Source: Shinella granuli
Lineage (GTDB): Bacteria > Pseudomonadota > Alphaproteobacteria > Rhizobiales > Rhizobiaceae
DNA: 64,000 nt
Direction of reading: 5' to 3'
Assembly: GCF_004341885.1 (NCBI RefSeq)
Contig: NZ_SLVX01000007.1
Coordinates: 62,001-126,000, forward strand
In this document: positions 26,601 through 34,942 of the stretch, piece after piece
Numbering within the stretch: the first letter of the stretch is position 1
Layout: each line of letters begins with the position of its first letter
Notes under the pieces: generated by a model
Told to the model about the DNA's origin: nothing
The model's database searches: none
The model's input: only the letters and a program-made list of their open reading frames with translations
Made by a program: the position numbers and the translations under genes

Positions 26601-27823
26601 TCCTGACCGGCAATGCCGATGTCGATGTCTCCATCGGCGGCACGGCGGCCGCGCCCTCGATCACCGGCAGCATCACGGCCGGCGGCGCGCGGCTCGTCGA
26701 TGTGCGCCGCAACCTCGCGGTGGAGAACCTGACGATCCGCGTCACCATGGACGGGCGGCAGGCGGTGATCGAGACGGTTTCCGGCCGGCTCGCCAGCGGC
26801 GGCCAGCTTTCGGCCAGCGGGCGCGTGGGCATCGATCCGGCGAGCGGTTTTCCGGTGGATGTCGCCGTCAAGCTCGGCGACATCACCTATGTCGACGGCA
26901 CGCTGGTGACGGCGAATGTCGCGGGCGACCTGACGCTGAAGGGGCCGGTGGCCGGACTTTCGCTCGGCGGCAAGCTGCGCATCAACAAGGCGAACATCAC
27001 CATTCCGCAGAAACTGCCGGCCTCGCTCTCCGAAATCGACATCAAGCACCGCAACGCGCCCGCCGATGTCAAGCGCATGACGGCGGACGTGCAGCGTGAC
27101 CAGGGCAGCAGCGGCGCCTCGCGCGGCATCGCGCTGGACCTTACCATCGAGGCGCCGGGCCAGCTCTTCGTGCGCGGCCGGGGCATCAATGCGGAACTCG
27201 GCGGCAGCCTGAAGATCACCGGCACCTCCGCCGCGCCGGTCGTGTCAGGCGGTTTCGAACTGGAGCGCGGGCGCATGGAGATCCTGACGCGCCGCCTCGA
27301 CTTCACCAGCGCCCATATCGGCTTTGCGGGGGGGCTCGTGCCGACGGTCAATCTGGTGGCCGGCAGCACGGTCGGCTCGACGGAAATCACGGTGACGGTG
27401 GCCGGCCTTGCCAACAACCCGACGGTCACTTTCGCCTCCTCGCCCTCGCTGCCGCAGGATGAGATCCTGGCGCAGCTCATCTTCAACCGCTCGATGTCGA
27501 ACCTTTCGGCGGTGCAGATCGCCCAGCTCGCCTCGGCTGCCAGCCAGCTTGCCGGCGGCAGCTCGACCGGCCTGCTCGACAGCCTGCGCAGCAAGCTCGG
27601 CGTTGACGATCTAGACATCACGACGGATGCGGAAGGCCGGGCGGCGGTCTCGGCGGGGAAGTATCTCAACGAGCGAACCTATATCGAGCTGAAGCAGGAC
27701 CCGGAGACGAACGGCGCCAAGGCGGTCATCAACCTCGATGTCGGCCGCGGCCTGAAGCTGCGCGGCGAGGCCGGCAGCGGTGGCAGCGCGGGAGCGGGCA
27801 TCTTCTACGAGAAGGAATATTGA
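23654..27823 (+). CDS. tamB: TamB-like translocation and assembly module protein (DUF490/AsmA-like)
   Basis: A 1389-residue protein with one N-terminal membrane anchor (about residues 14-35, LGYGLAILLVLLVAVIGFV) and a very long periplasmic part of repeated beta segments (AsmA-like groove), ending in a DUF490 domain (about 1030-1389) with the terminal GAGIFYEKEY. Members span the periplasm from the inner membrane to TamA and are thought to move phospholipids or assist outer membrane protein assembly. ATG 23654 follows AAGG. The 104-base gap to tamA shows no terminator, so co-transcription is likely. The size fits rhizobial TamB. Confidence 0.94.
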   Translation: MNRLSRILRATLRYLGYGLAILLVLLVAVIGFVGFTDAGARFAVSQVEKIAAASGQVISISEPSGLLTGKLRAGTITVGDAKGTYAEIRDLAVDWSPWELLFFSFEAERVSASSVSLLRLPEPKADAEPSDKPFTLPVEVHVGALAIPELFVSGTVAGRDQRIVVAGSGDATAESVAIKLSASEKARPDARVAADIVFNPAGNELRLEADVAEPQGGLLAALLKLPNDPAVAIRLTGDGPLSQWTGRLSASLDGTEMLRVDGRHDLSANGLHTIALIGGGTFDALMPPQLRPLFAGDTGIDVVAAFDGSDMLRIEKGSISTGAMTLAASGTVSAKGANDLDVKLSGKDGPIDFRWPLAEGDARVLIEGADISLTGEASAAALEANATVVSAELPAGRVENIRLTARSDAFNVASQSGRIDATLETGLTAFANADLDRMVKGPAKLIATLNISPDEIAFDPATLESASIGGTLSGRYGLASREADVNFRLFALPAVLPPALAGKFDTTIAMEGRVQVAGDGAVQVSGLQVKSGTLETAGTVSLGNGTLDAALTGKVLDLGKLLADAAGEAAFELSATGPVAGLDVSAKVTSSGATLSGRTLSDLVVTLTGKAVADSPSGELTATGALDGQPINVRSSITSQGGRISVPVLEAEIGPNTLKGSLALAENFMPDGTIRFDFPDLGLLAAMAGQQAAGDLSGQVEIATGNGRTSATIQASGSAIRRDTLSITRPVVDLTIADLATAAISGTVRAERVASGENRLDALKLDFSREGQASNFDLTGRLDDAPLLTKGKVIQRDGGLDVALEAFEAAPRGIALKLAKPTTIGVVNGVAALDGLTIQAGRGSIAVSGRAGETLDLSARLTALPAALVNNFAAGLGAEGTIDGTVTVKGRASAPVVTYALDWDGAATSQTRGAGIGVLSINAKGEYSNNQVRLDTVLSGGGGLSFRGGGTVGIGGATPLGLKFNGTVPFGLLQGQLSAQGFVLTGNADVDVSIGGTAAAPSITGSITAGGARLVDVRRNLAVENLTIRVTMDGRQAVIETVSGRLASGGQLSASGRVGIDPASGFPVDVAVKLGDITYVDGTLVTANVAGDLTLKGPVAGLSLGGKLRINKANITIPQKLPASLSEIDIKHRNAPADVKRMTADVQRDQGSSGASRGIALDLTIEAPGQLFVRGRGINAELGGSLKITGTSAAPVVSGGFELERGRMEILTRRLDFTSAHIGFAGGLVPTVNLVAGSTVGSTEITVTVAGLANNPTVTFASSPSLPQDEILAQLIFNRSMSNLSAVQIAQLASAASQLAGGSSTGLLDSLRSKLGVDDLDITTDAEGRAAVSAGKYLNERTYIELKQDPETNGAKAVINLDVGRGLKLRGEAGSGGSAGAGIFYEKEY

Positions 27824-27969
27824 GGGCACGGCGGAGGCTGCCGGGTGCTTTCGCGGTGACGCGGGGCCTTTTGCATGCGGGGCGCAACAAACCGCGGCGC
27901 GTTTGAAAGATTTTAACCAGGCCGTGCATAGGATCGGGGCACGAAGCAGATGAAACTGGAAAGACCCCG

Positions 27970-28446
27970 ATGACCTCCATCAAGACGGCCGGCTTTGCCG
28001 GCGACACGCTCGAAATCATCGCATTCCGCCTGCACGATCAGGAATTCTGTGTGAAGACGACGACGATCCGCGAAATCCGCGGCTGGGCACCGTCCACGCC
28101 GATCCCGCATTCCCCGCCTGATGTCATCGGCGTGATGAACCTGCGCGGCACCGTGATCCCGATCATCGATCTCGCCCACAAGCTCGGCATGAAGAGCACC
28201 GAAGCGAACGAGCGCAGCGCCATCGTGGTTGCCGAAGTGCACAGCATGGTCGTCGGCCTCGTCGTCGATCGCGTCTCCGACATCCTCACCATCCGCAGCG
28301 AGCAGATCCAGCCGGTGCCGGAAGTGACGACCTCCTTCGACAAGGTCTATGCGGAAGGCATCATCGCCCATGAGAACGGCATGATCTGCTTCCTCAACCT
28401 GGCGCGCATGTTCAAGGAGCGCGACGTGGAAGACATGGCGGCCTGA
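27970..28446 (+). CDS. cheW: Chemotaxis coupling protein CheW
   Basis: A 158-residue single-domain CheW. It follows the family pattern: IIAFRLHDQEFCVKTTTIREI at the start, PPDVIGVMNLRGTVIPIIDL in the middle (the conserved NLRG turn), VGLVVDRVSDIL, and the closing GMICFLNLARMF. It bridges receptors to the CheA kinase in the cytoplasm. GGAAAG precedes ATG 27970. A good terminator follows, and the soluble chemoreceptor downstream is transcribed in the same direction, so this is a small accessory chemotaxis locus away from any main che operon. Confidence 0.93.
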   Translation: MTSIKTAGFAGDTLEIIAFRLHDQEFCVKTTTIREIRGWAPSTPIPHSPPDVIGVMNLRGTVIPIIDLAHKLGMKSTEANERSAIVVAEVHSMVVGLVVDRVSDILTIRSEQIQPVPEVTTSFDKVYAEGIIAHENGMICFLNLARMFKERDVEDMAA

Positions 28447-28475
28447 CCCGTCCCGAACATCGTTGGAATAAAGAG

Positions 28476-28503
28476 CCGCCGTGCGATTGTCCGGCGGTTT
28501 TTT
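28476..28503 (+). terminator. Rho-independent terminator of cheW
   Basis: CCGCCG (28476-28481) pairs with CGGCGG (28492-28497), followed directly by six T. Confidence 0.85.
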
Positions 28504-28838
28504 GTTGCCGGTTTTTTATGCAACTTTACCGATAGTTTGCTTATGCGCAGGATGGAGCTCACCTAACGTAACTTGAGTTCCGAGCTCCAGGATCAGGCGT
28601 AAGGCATTGTTATATAGTATCTTCATAATCTTGCCGTTCGATTTTCATGGATTTTTAAGCCTGCAATGCCATCTTTGATTGTAGATGCGCATTTCTTCGC
28701 TCCGGCATGAAGCCTCTCGCGAAGATTGTTTTCACCGCTGCCAGTGCGCGATCGCCGCGGCGTCCGCGCCTGAGTGTCAACACATGAGGATCGCCATGCG
28801 CGCAATCCCGGCCGCGGCATCGCACAGAGGGACAGGTC
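28504..28838 (+). other. Gene-free leader/promoter region of the chemoreceptor gene
   Basis: A 335-base stretch with no credible gene. It is unusually AT-rich around 28605-28680 (TTATATAGTATC and a later ATTTTTAAG), a natural place for the chemoreceptor promoter. An 8-bp inverted repeat, TGGAGCTC (28553-28560) with GAGCTCCA (28582-28589), lies just upstream and may be a regulator site or RNA hairpin. Confidence 0.5.
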
Positions 28839-30608
28839 ATGCTTTCATTCGCAAAATCCATGGATGCGGGCCATATCTTCGACGCGCTGTCGCGCTCGCA
28901 GGCCGTGATCCAGTTCGATCTCACCGGTACGATCCTGACCGCCAACGAGAACTTCTGCCGGACGCTCGGCTACGAGCTGAAGGAGATCGTCGGCAAGCAT
29001 CATCGCATGTTCTGCGAGGCGGCCTATACGGCCAGCGAGGAATACCGCCAGTTCTGGGCGCGGCTGGCGCGGGGCGAATACGATTCGAACAGCTACAAGC
29101 GTCTGCGCAAGGACGGCGGCGAGATCTGGATCCAGGCGACCTACAATCCGGTCTTCCGCGGTGGCAAACCCTACAAGGTCGTCAAGTTCGCCTCCGACAT
29201 CACAGAGGCGAGGAAGCGGGCGGCGGAGGATGCCAGCAAGCTCGACGCGATCGCCCGCTCGCAGGCGGTGATCGAATTCACGCCGACCGGCGAGATCCTG
29301 ACCGCCAACGAGAATTTCTGCGCGGCGCTCGGCTATGACCTTTCCGAAATCCGCGGCAAGCATCATCGCATGTTCTGCGACCCCGCCTATGTGCAGACCG
29401 CGGCCTATGCGGATTTCTGGAGAAGCTTGGCCGAGGGCCGCTTCATCTCCAACGAATTCGTGCGTTACGGCAAGGGCGGGCGCGAGATCTGGATCCAGGC
29501 GGCCTATAACCCGATCCGCGACCTTTCCGGCCGGGTCTACAAGGTGGTCAAGTTCGCGACGGATGTGACTGAGCGCATGTCGGCGATCAACGCGCTCGGC
29601 GGTGCGCTGAAGGCGCTGGCCGAGGGGGACCTGACGCAGACCCTCGCCACGGCCTTCGTGCCGTCGATGGAGACGGTGCGCAAGGACTTCAACGAGGCGG
29701 TGGCCGGCCTGCACGAGGCGATGCGCACGGTCGAGAGCAACGCCAATGCGATCGCCTCTGGTGCGCAGCAGATCCGCTCGGCCGCCGACGACCTGGCGAG
29801 GCGCACCGAGCAGCAGGCGGCTTCCGTCGAGGAAACCGCTGCCGCCCTCGACGAGATCACCACGACGGTCGGCGATTCGAGCCGGCGGGCCGACGAGGCC
29901 GGCATGCTGGTCGGCAAGACCCGGGCGGGCGCGGAACAATCCGGCGCGGTCGTCAAGAAGGCGATCGACGCGATGGGCCAGATCGAGCAGTCCTCGCGTG
30001 AGATCTCCAACATCATCGGCGTCATCGATGACATCGCCTTCCAGACCAACCTCCTGGCGCTCAATGCCGGTGTCGAGGCGGCACGGGCGGGCGAGGCGGG
30101 CAAGGGCTTCGCCGTCGTGGCACAGGAAGTGCGCGAGCTCGCCCAGCGGTCCGCCAGCGCCGCCAAGGATATCAAGGCGCTGATCACCACCTCCGGCGAG
30201 CAGGTCAGGAGCGGCGTGGCACTGGTCGACGAGACGGGGCGGGCGCTTCAGGAGATCCTGGTGCAGGTGCAGGACGTGCACGCCAACGTGGTGGCGATCG
30301 TCGAGGCTTCGCGGGAGCAATCGACCGGGCTTCGCGAGATCAACCAGTCGGTCAATGCGATGGACCAGGCGACGCAGCAGAATGCGGCGATGGTGGAAGA
30401 GAGCACGGCGGCAAGCCACGCCATGGCGCGCGAGGCGGAGGCGCTGCATGCCCTCATCCGCCGGTTCCGGCTTGCGGGCAACCCCGCCCAGCCGGTGCAG
30501 CGCACGCCGTCGCCCACCCCCGTATCGCAGCTTCATGCCATGGCGCGCGCCCTGCGTGCGCCGCGCGGCTCCACGGCGCCGGCAGCGGAGAACTGGGAAG
30601 AGTTCTGA
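28839..30608 (+). CDS. Soluble methyl-accepting chemotaxis protein with tandem PAS domains
   Basis: A 589-residue chemoreceptor with no membrane segment. Two near-duplicate PAS domains (about 10-125 and 133-247) each contain SRSQAVI/ARSQAVI, TANENFC, GKHHRMFC and YKVVKFA, so they arose by internal duplication. A HAMP-like linker (about 250-300) leads to the MCP signalling hairpin, whose tip reads IDDIAFQTNLLALNAGVEAARAGE. The protein ends in NWEEF, a CheR/CheB tethering pentapeptide like the NWETF of enterobacterial Tsr and Tar. It probably senses redox or a soluble ligand inside the cell, Aer-like, but no cofactor residues can be named. ATG 28839 follows a weak AGG-containing leader. Confidence 0.92.
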   Translation: MLSFAKSMDAGHIFDALSRSQAVIQFDLTGTILTANENFCRTLGYELKEIVGKHHRMFCEAAYTASEEYRQFWARLARGEYDSNSYKRLRKDGGEIWIQATYNPVFRGGKPYKVVKFASDITEARKRAAEDASKLDAIARSQAVIEFTPTGEILTANENFCAALGYDLSEIRGKHHRMFCDPAYVQTAAYADFWRSLAEGRFISNEFVRYGKGGREIWIQAAYNPIRDLSGRVYKVVKFATDVTERMSAINALGGALKALAEGDLTQTLATAFVPSMETVRKDFNEAVAGLHEAMRTVESNANAIASGAQQIRSAADDLARRTEQQAASVEETAAALDEITTTVGDSSRRADEAGMLVGKTRAGAEQSGAVVKKAIDAMGQIEQSSREISNIIGVIDDIAFQTNLLALNAGVEAARAGEAGKGFAVVAQEVRELAQRSASAAKDIKALITTSGEQVRSGVALVDETGRALQEILVQVQDVHANVVAIVEASREQSTGLREINQSVNAMDQATQQNAAMVEESTAASHAMAREAEALHALIRRFRLAGNPAQPVQRTPSPTPVSQLHAMARALRAPRGSTAPAAENWEEF

Positions 30609-30625
30609 GGGCACCGCGGCATGAA

Positions 30626-30651
30626 AACGGCCGGCAGCAATGCCGGCCGTT
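30626..30651. terminator. Terminator hairpin between the chemoreceptor and the fds operon
   Basis: A perfect 11-bp stem (AACGGCCGGCA 30626-30636 with TGCCGGCCGTT 30641-30651) has loop GCAA. On the minus strand the stem ends in TTTT, so it best serves the formate dehydrogenase operon; it may also stop chemoreceptor transcription. Confidence 0.75.
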
Positions 30652-30669
30652 CGCGTTCTCGGGATGGAA

Positions 30670-30939
30670 TCAATGGGCGGCGGCGTTGCCGGCCCGTGCT
30701 GCCGGCGGCACTTCGGCTGGCGGCGGGCGGTGGATCAGCGGCGCGGCCTCAAGGACGAGGCTGTCGAGCCCTTCGCCGCCATGGTTGTCGACGATGTCGA
30801 AGAATTGCCGGCGCATGCGCGGCTCCCAGAACTTGTTGATATGGGTCGCTACGCCGTTCGCCGCCTCGCTCGCCGGCTGCGAGTGGAAGAAGGTGGCGAT
30901 CTGGTTTGCCATCCTGACGAGCTTGTTGCCTTCCGACAT
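30670..30939 (-). CDS. fdsD: NAD-dependent formate dehydrogenase delta subunit
   Basis: An 89-residue FdsD. The pattern KLVRMANQIATFF and the following AAxxVAxHINKFWEPRMRR are the family core; the tail is Pro/Ala-rich. FdsD is a small subunit needed for assembly or activity of the soluble molybdenum formate dehydrogenase FdsABG. ATG 30939 has AGGAGACAGGA before it. It is the last gene of the operon, directly after fdhD, with the bidirectional terminator 19 bases beyond. Confidence 0.92.
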   Translation of the reverse strand: MSEGNKLVRMANQIATFFHSQPASEAANGVATHINKFWEPRMRRQFFDIVDNHGGEGLDSLVLEAAPLIHRPPPAEVPPAARAGNAAAH

Positions 30940-30948
30940 TCCTGTCTC

Positions 30949-31782
30949 CTAACCGTTGCCGATCCGGCGTTGCGTGCCGGAGACGATGCGCTCCGCGCCA
31001 GTGAAAATCTCGAATTCCTCGCCGCGCACCAGCGCGATCAGCGTCATGCCGGCCTCTTCGGCGGTGCGGATGGCGAGCGCCGTCGGCGCGGAAATGGCGA
31101 TGATGAAGGGGCTGCCGATGATCGCGGTCTTCTGCACCATCTCGACGGAAACGCGGCTCGTCACCACGACGGCGCCGGTGCTGCCCGCATGGCCCGCCCG
31201 CCGCGCGGCGCCGACGAGCTTGTCGAGCGCATTGTGCCGGCCGACATCCTCCCGCACGGCGATGAGGCCTTCGCCCGGGACGTAGAACCCGGCGCCATGC
31301 ACGGCGCGCGTCACCATGTGCAGCGGCTGCTGGCCGTTCAGCAGGCGTACCGCCTCGACGACCGCATCTTCGCTGAGCGTAAGGGAGGAGGCACGCACCG
31401 AGGGCGTCACGCGCACGGCCTGCTCGATCGATTCGATGCCGCAGAGCCCGCAGCCGACGGGGCCGGCCATGTGGCGGCGGCGGGCGGTCAGCGCGTCGTT
31501 CTGCGTGTCCGCCAGCCGGATCTGCACGTCGATGCCCTTGTCCTCGGCCAGCACCTCGATGGTCTCGATCTCGCCGGGATCGGTGATGATGCCCTCCGTC
31601 AGGCTGAAGCCGACGGCGAAATCATCGAGGTCGGCGGGCGTCGCCATCATCACGGCATGGGTCGAGCCGGCATAGGAGAAGGCGACCGGGGTTTCCTCCG
31701 GCACGAAGCGCTCGCCCTCCGCGAGCCGCCCGTTGCGGCGGGCGATCTCGGCGACCTTGGTCGTGGTGGAAAAATCCGGCAC
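30949..31782 (-). CDS. fdhD: Formate dehydrogenase accessory sulfurtransferase FdhD
   Basis: A 277-residue FdhD. It carries the sulfur-relay CxxC in GPVGCGLCGIESI near residue 110, plus DLDDFAVGFSLTEGII and the C-terminal SRVSVEMVQKTAIIG. FdhD moves sulfur from a cysteine desulfurase to the molybdenum cofactor, giving the sulfido ligand that formate dehydrogenase needs. The start is GTG 31782, supported by AGGA seven bases upstream and by its position nine bases after fdsA. Its presence inside the operon supports the formate dehydrogenase assignment of the large subunit. Confidence 0.94.
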   Translation of the reverse strand: MPDFSTTTKVAEIARRNGRLAEGERFVPEETPVAFSYAGSTHAVMMATPADLDDFAVGFSLTEGIITDPGEIETIEVLAEDKGIDVQIRLADTQNDALTARRRHMAGPVGCGLCGIESIEQAVRVTPSVRASSLTLSEDAVVEAVRLLNGQQPLHMVTRAVHGAGFYVPGEGLIAVREDVGRHNALDKLVGAARRAGHAGSTGAVVVTSRVSVEMVQKTAIIGSPFIIAISAPTALAIRTAEEAGMTLIALVRGEEFEIFTGAERIVSGTQRRIGNG

Positions 31783-31791
31783 GCCGCTATC

Positions 31792-34671
31792 CTACTCCGC
31801 TGCCTCCAGCTTGCCCCTGATCCGGCGCGAGCGGCGGGCCAGTTCGTCATATTCGATCTGCCAGTCGGACGGGCCGTTCGACGGCGAGATCTGCACGGCG
31901 GTCACCTTATACTCCGGACAGTTCGTCGCCCAGTCGGAGAAATCGGTGGTGATGACGTTTGCCTGTGTCGTCGGGTGGTGGAAGGTCGTGTAGACGACGC
32001 CCGGCGCGACGCGATCGGTGACGAGGGCCCGCAGCGTCGTCTCGCCGGCGCGGCTGGCGAGGCGCACCCAGTCGCCGTCGCGAATGCCGCGGTTTTCCGC
32101 ATCGTGCGGGTGGATCTCCAGCCGGTCCTCCTCGTGCCAGACGACGTTTTCCGTACGCCGCGTCTGGGCGCCGACATTGTACTGGCTGAGGATGCGGCCG
32201 GTGGTGAGCAGCAGCGGGAAGCGCGGGCCGGTCTTCTCGTCCGTCGCGACATATTCCGTGCGGATGAACTTACCCTTGCCGCGCACGAAGCCGTTGATGT
32301 GCATGATCGGCGAGCCCTGCGGGTTCTTCTCGTTGCAGGGCCACTGCACCGAGCCGTTCTTCTCCAGATAGTCGTAGGAGACGAGGGCGAAGCTCGGCGT
32401 CGTCGCGGCGATCTCGTCCATGATCTCGGAGGGATGGCTGTAGTTCCAGGCAAGGCCCATGGCCCTGGCGAGGTTCTGGGTGACCTCCCAGTCCGCATAG
32501 CCGTTCTTCGGCGTCATCACGCGGCGCACGCGGTTGATGCGGCGCTCGGCATTGGTGAAGGTGCCGTCCTTTTCGAGGAAGGTCGAGCCCGGCAGGAAGA
32601 CATGGGCGTAGTTCGCCGTCTCGTTGAGGAAGAGGTCCTGCACGACGACGCATTCCATGGCGGCCAGGCCTGCGGAGACGTGCCTGGTGTCCGGGTCGGA
32701 CTGGAGGATGTCCTCGCCCTGGATGTAGAGGCCCTTGAACGTGCCCTCGACGGCGGCGTCCAGCATGTTGGGGATGCGCAGGCCCGGTTCGTTGTTGAGC
32801 GTCACGCCCCACAGCTTCTCGAAGATCTCGCGCGTCGCGTCGTCGGAGATATGGCGGTAGCCCGGCAGTTCATGCGGGAAGGAGCCCATGTCGCACGAGC
32901 CCTGCACGTTGTTCTGGCCGCGCAGCGGGTTCACGCCGACGCCCTCGCGGCCGATATTGCCGGTCGCCATGGCAAGGTTGGCGATCGCCATGACGGTGGT
33001 CGAGCCCTGGCTGTGCTCGGTGACGCCGAGGCCGTAATAGATCGAGCCGTTGCCGCCGGTGGCGAACAGGCGGGCGGCGCCGCGCAGCGTCTCCGCCGGC
33101 ACGCCGGTGAAGGCTTCGGTTTCCTCGGGGCTGTGGCGCGGCTCGGCGACGAAGGCGGCCCAGTCCTCGAACTCCGACCAGTCGCAGCGCTCGCGGATGA
33201 ATTTTTCGTCGTAGAGGCCTTCCGTCACGATGACATGGGCGAGCGCCGTGACGACGGCGACGTTCGTGCCGGGCTTCAGCGGCAGGTGATAGGACGCCTT
33301 GATGTGCGGCGAGGAGACGAGCTCGATGCGGCGCGGATCAATGACGATCAGCTTGGCGCCCTGGCGCAGGCGCTTCTTCAGGCGCGAGGCGAAGACCGGG
33401 TGGCCGTCCGTCGGGTTGGCGCCGATGACGATGACGACATCCGTGTGCTCGACGCTGTCGAAATTCTGCGTGCCGGCGGAGGTGCCGAAGGCCTGGCCGA
33501 GGCCGTAGCCCGTCGGCGAATGACAGACGCGGGCGCAGGTGTCGACATTGTTGTTGCCGAAGCCGGCGCGGATCAGCTTCTGGACGAGGAAGGTCTCCTC
33601 GTTGGTGCAGCGCGAGGAGGTGATGCCGCCGATCGAATCCCGGCCGTACTGGTACTGGATGCGGCGGAACTCGGCGGCGACATGGGCATTGGCTTCTTCC
33701 CAGGTCACCTCGCACCACGGGTCCGAGATCTTCTCGCGGATCATCGGGTTGAGGATGCGCTCCTTGTGGGTCGAGTAGCCATAGGCGAAGCGGCCCTTGA
33801 CGCAGGAATGGCCGCGGTTCGCCTGGCCATCCTTCCAGGGCACCATGCGCACCAGCTCCTCGCCGCGCATTTCCGCCTTGAAGGAGCAGCCGACGCCGCA
33901 ATAGGCGCAGGTCGTGACGACGGAATGCTCCGGCTGGCCGATCTCGATGACGGATTTCTCGGTCAGCGTCGCCGTCGGGCAGGCCTGCACGCAGGCGCCG
34001 CAGGAGACGCATTCGGATTCGAGGAAATGCTCATGCATGCCGGGCGAGACGCGGCTGTCGAAGCCGCGGCCCTCGATGGTCAGCGCGAAGGTGCCCTGCA
34101 CCTCCTCGCAGGCCCGCACGCAGCGCGAGCAGACGATGCATTTCGACGGATCGTAGGTGAAATAAGGGTTCGATTCGTCCTTCGGCATCCAGCGGGCGTT
34201 GATCTCGCCGTTGTTGCGGGCCTTGACGTGGTTGTCGCCCTCGTAGCCGTAGCGCACGTCGCGCAGGCCGACCGCCCCGGCCATGTCCTGCAGCTCGCAG
34301 TCGCCGTTCGCCGCGCAGGTGAGACAGTCGAGCGGGTGGTCGGAGATGTAGAGCTCCATCACGCCCTTGCGGATGTCTTTGAGCCGGCTCGTCTGGGTGT
34401 GGACGACGAGGCCGGGCGCCACCGGGGTCGTGCAGGAGGCGGGCGTGCCGTTGCGGCCCTCGATCTCGACGAGGCAGAGCCGGCAGGAGCCGAAGGCATC
34501 CACCATGTCGGTGGCGCAGAGTTTCGGCACCTTTATGCCGGCCTCCATCGAGGCGCGCATGATGGAGGTGCCCTCGGGAACGGTGATCTCGTTCCCGTCG
34601 ATGGTGAGCGTCACCATCCTTTCCGAGCGGGAGGCGGGAGTGCCAAAGTCGATTTCTGGAACGAGGGGCAT
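31792..34671 (-). CDS. fdsA: NAD-dependent formate dehydrogenase alpha subunit (molybdenum, Cys form)
   Basis: A 959-residue catalytic subunit. The order is: NuoG-like [2Fe-2S] domain (about 20-100, CRLCLVEIEG and CAANGDCELQ), His/Cys cluster region, two [4Fe-4S] motifs (CIVCSRCVRAC and CVSCGACVQACP, about 170-230), an N-terminal CxxCGVGC cluster, then the molybdopterin domains. The Mo ligand is a cysteine, C383 in CARVCHSPTG, not selenocysteine. The terminal molydopterin-dinucleotide-binding domain lies at about 840-950. The reaction is formate + NAD+ to CO2 + NADH, in the cytoplasm. ATG 34671 follows GGAGG. The enzyme would allow formate use as an energy source or detoxification. Confidence 0.95.
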   Translation of the reverse strand: MPLVPEIDFGTPASRSERMVTLTIDGNEITVPEGTSIMRASMEAGIKVPKLCATDMVDAFGSCRLCLVEIEGRNGTPASCTTPVAPGLVVHTQTSRLKDIRKGVMELYISDHPLDCLTCAANGDCELQDMAGAVGLRDVRYGYEGDNHVKARNNGEINARWMPKDESNPYFTYDPSKCIVCSRCVRACEEVQGTFALTIEGRGFDSRVSPGMHEHFLESECVSCGACVQACPTATLTEKSVIEIGQPEHSVVTTCAYCGVGCSFKAEMRGEELVRMVPWKDGQANRGHSCVKGRFAYGYSTHKERILNPMIREKISDPWCEVTWEEANAHVAAEFRRIQYQYGRDSIGGITSSRCTNEETFLVQKLIRAGFGNNNVDTCARVCHSPTGYGLGQAFGTSAGTQNFDSVEHTDVVIVIGANPTDGHPVFASRLKKRLRQGAKLIVIDPRRIELVSSPHIKASYHLPLKPGTNVAVVTALAHVIVTEGLYDEKFIRERCDWSEFEDWAAFVAEPRHSPEETEAFTGVPAETLRGAARLFATGGNGSIYYGLGVTEHSQGSTTVMAIANLAMATGNIGREGVGVNPLRGQNNVQGSCDMGSFPHELPGYRHISDDATREIFEKLWGVTLNNEPGLRIPNMLDAAVEGTFKGLYIQGEDILQSDPDTRHVSAGLAAMECVVVQDLFLNETANYAHVFLPGSTFLEKDGTFTNAERRINRVRRVMTPKNGYADWEVTQNLARAMGLAWNYSHPSEIMDEIAATTPSFALVSYDYLEKNGSVQWPCNEKNPQGSPIMHINGFVRGKGKFIRTEYVATDEKTGPRFPLLLTTGRILSQYNVGAQTRRTENVVWHEEDRLEIHPHDAENRGIRDGDWVRLASRAGETTLRALVTDRVAPGVVYTTFHHPTTQANVITTDFSDWATNCPEYKVTAVQISPSNGPSDWQIEYDELARRSRRIRGKLEAAE

Positions 34672-34726
34672 GGGAACCTCCGGGTCAATCCGTTGCGCCG
34701 CGGGTGGGCGGCGACTTCACTTGTTT

Positions 34727-34942
34727 CTACGACGTCTTCTCGGCGAGCGTCGCCGCGACGAGCGCATTGGCATGGCCATGGCCGAGGCCGTGCGTTTCCT
34801 TGAGGAACGTGACGATCTGCATATGCGCCTTGCCGTCCTGCGCGCGGATGATCTCTTTCCAGTGCTCGATCGGCTGACCGTAGGTCTTCTCGATCGAGGG
34901 GAAGTAGGATGCCGGGCCCTTGACCTTTTCCGTCGCGCTCAT
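34727..34942 (-). CDS. DUF4287 small protein embedded in the fds operon
   Basis: A 71-residue protein that I recognise as DUF4287 (YFPSIEKTYGQPIEHWKEII, then ETHGLGHGHANALVAA). The ATG at 34942 overlaps the fdsB stop as ATGA, so it is translationally coupled to fdsB; fdsA begins 56 bases after its stop. DUF4287 proteins are usually free-standing with unknown function. In this position a role linked to formate dehydrogenase, such as assembly or DNA-unrelated scaffolding, is conceivable but not shown. No Cys, no membrane segment; HGHAN gives two histidines. Confidence 0.82.
   Translation of the reverse strand: MSATEKVKGPASYFPSIEKTYGQPIEHWKEIIRAQDGKAHMQIVTFLKETHGLGHGHANALVAATLAEKTS

Noticed and set aside
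30640-34803. A 1387-codon plus-strand reading frame across the formate dehydrogenase genes
   Set aside because: It is a shadow of fdsA, fdhD and fdsD; no recognisable domain, and composition typical of GC-driven antisense frames.
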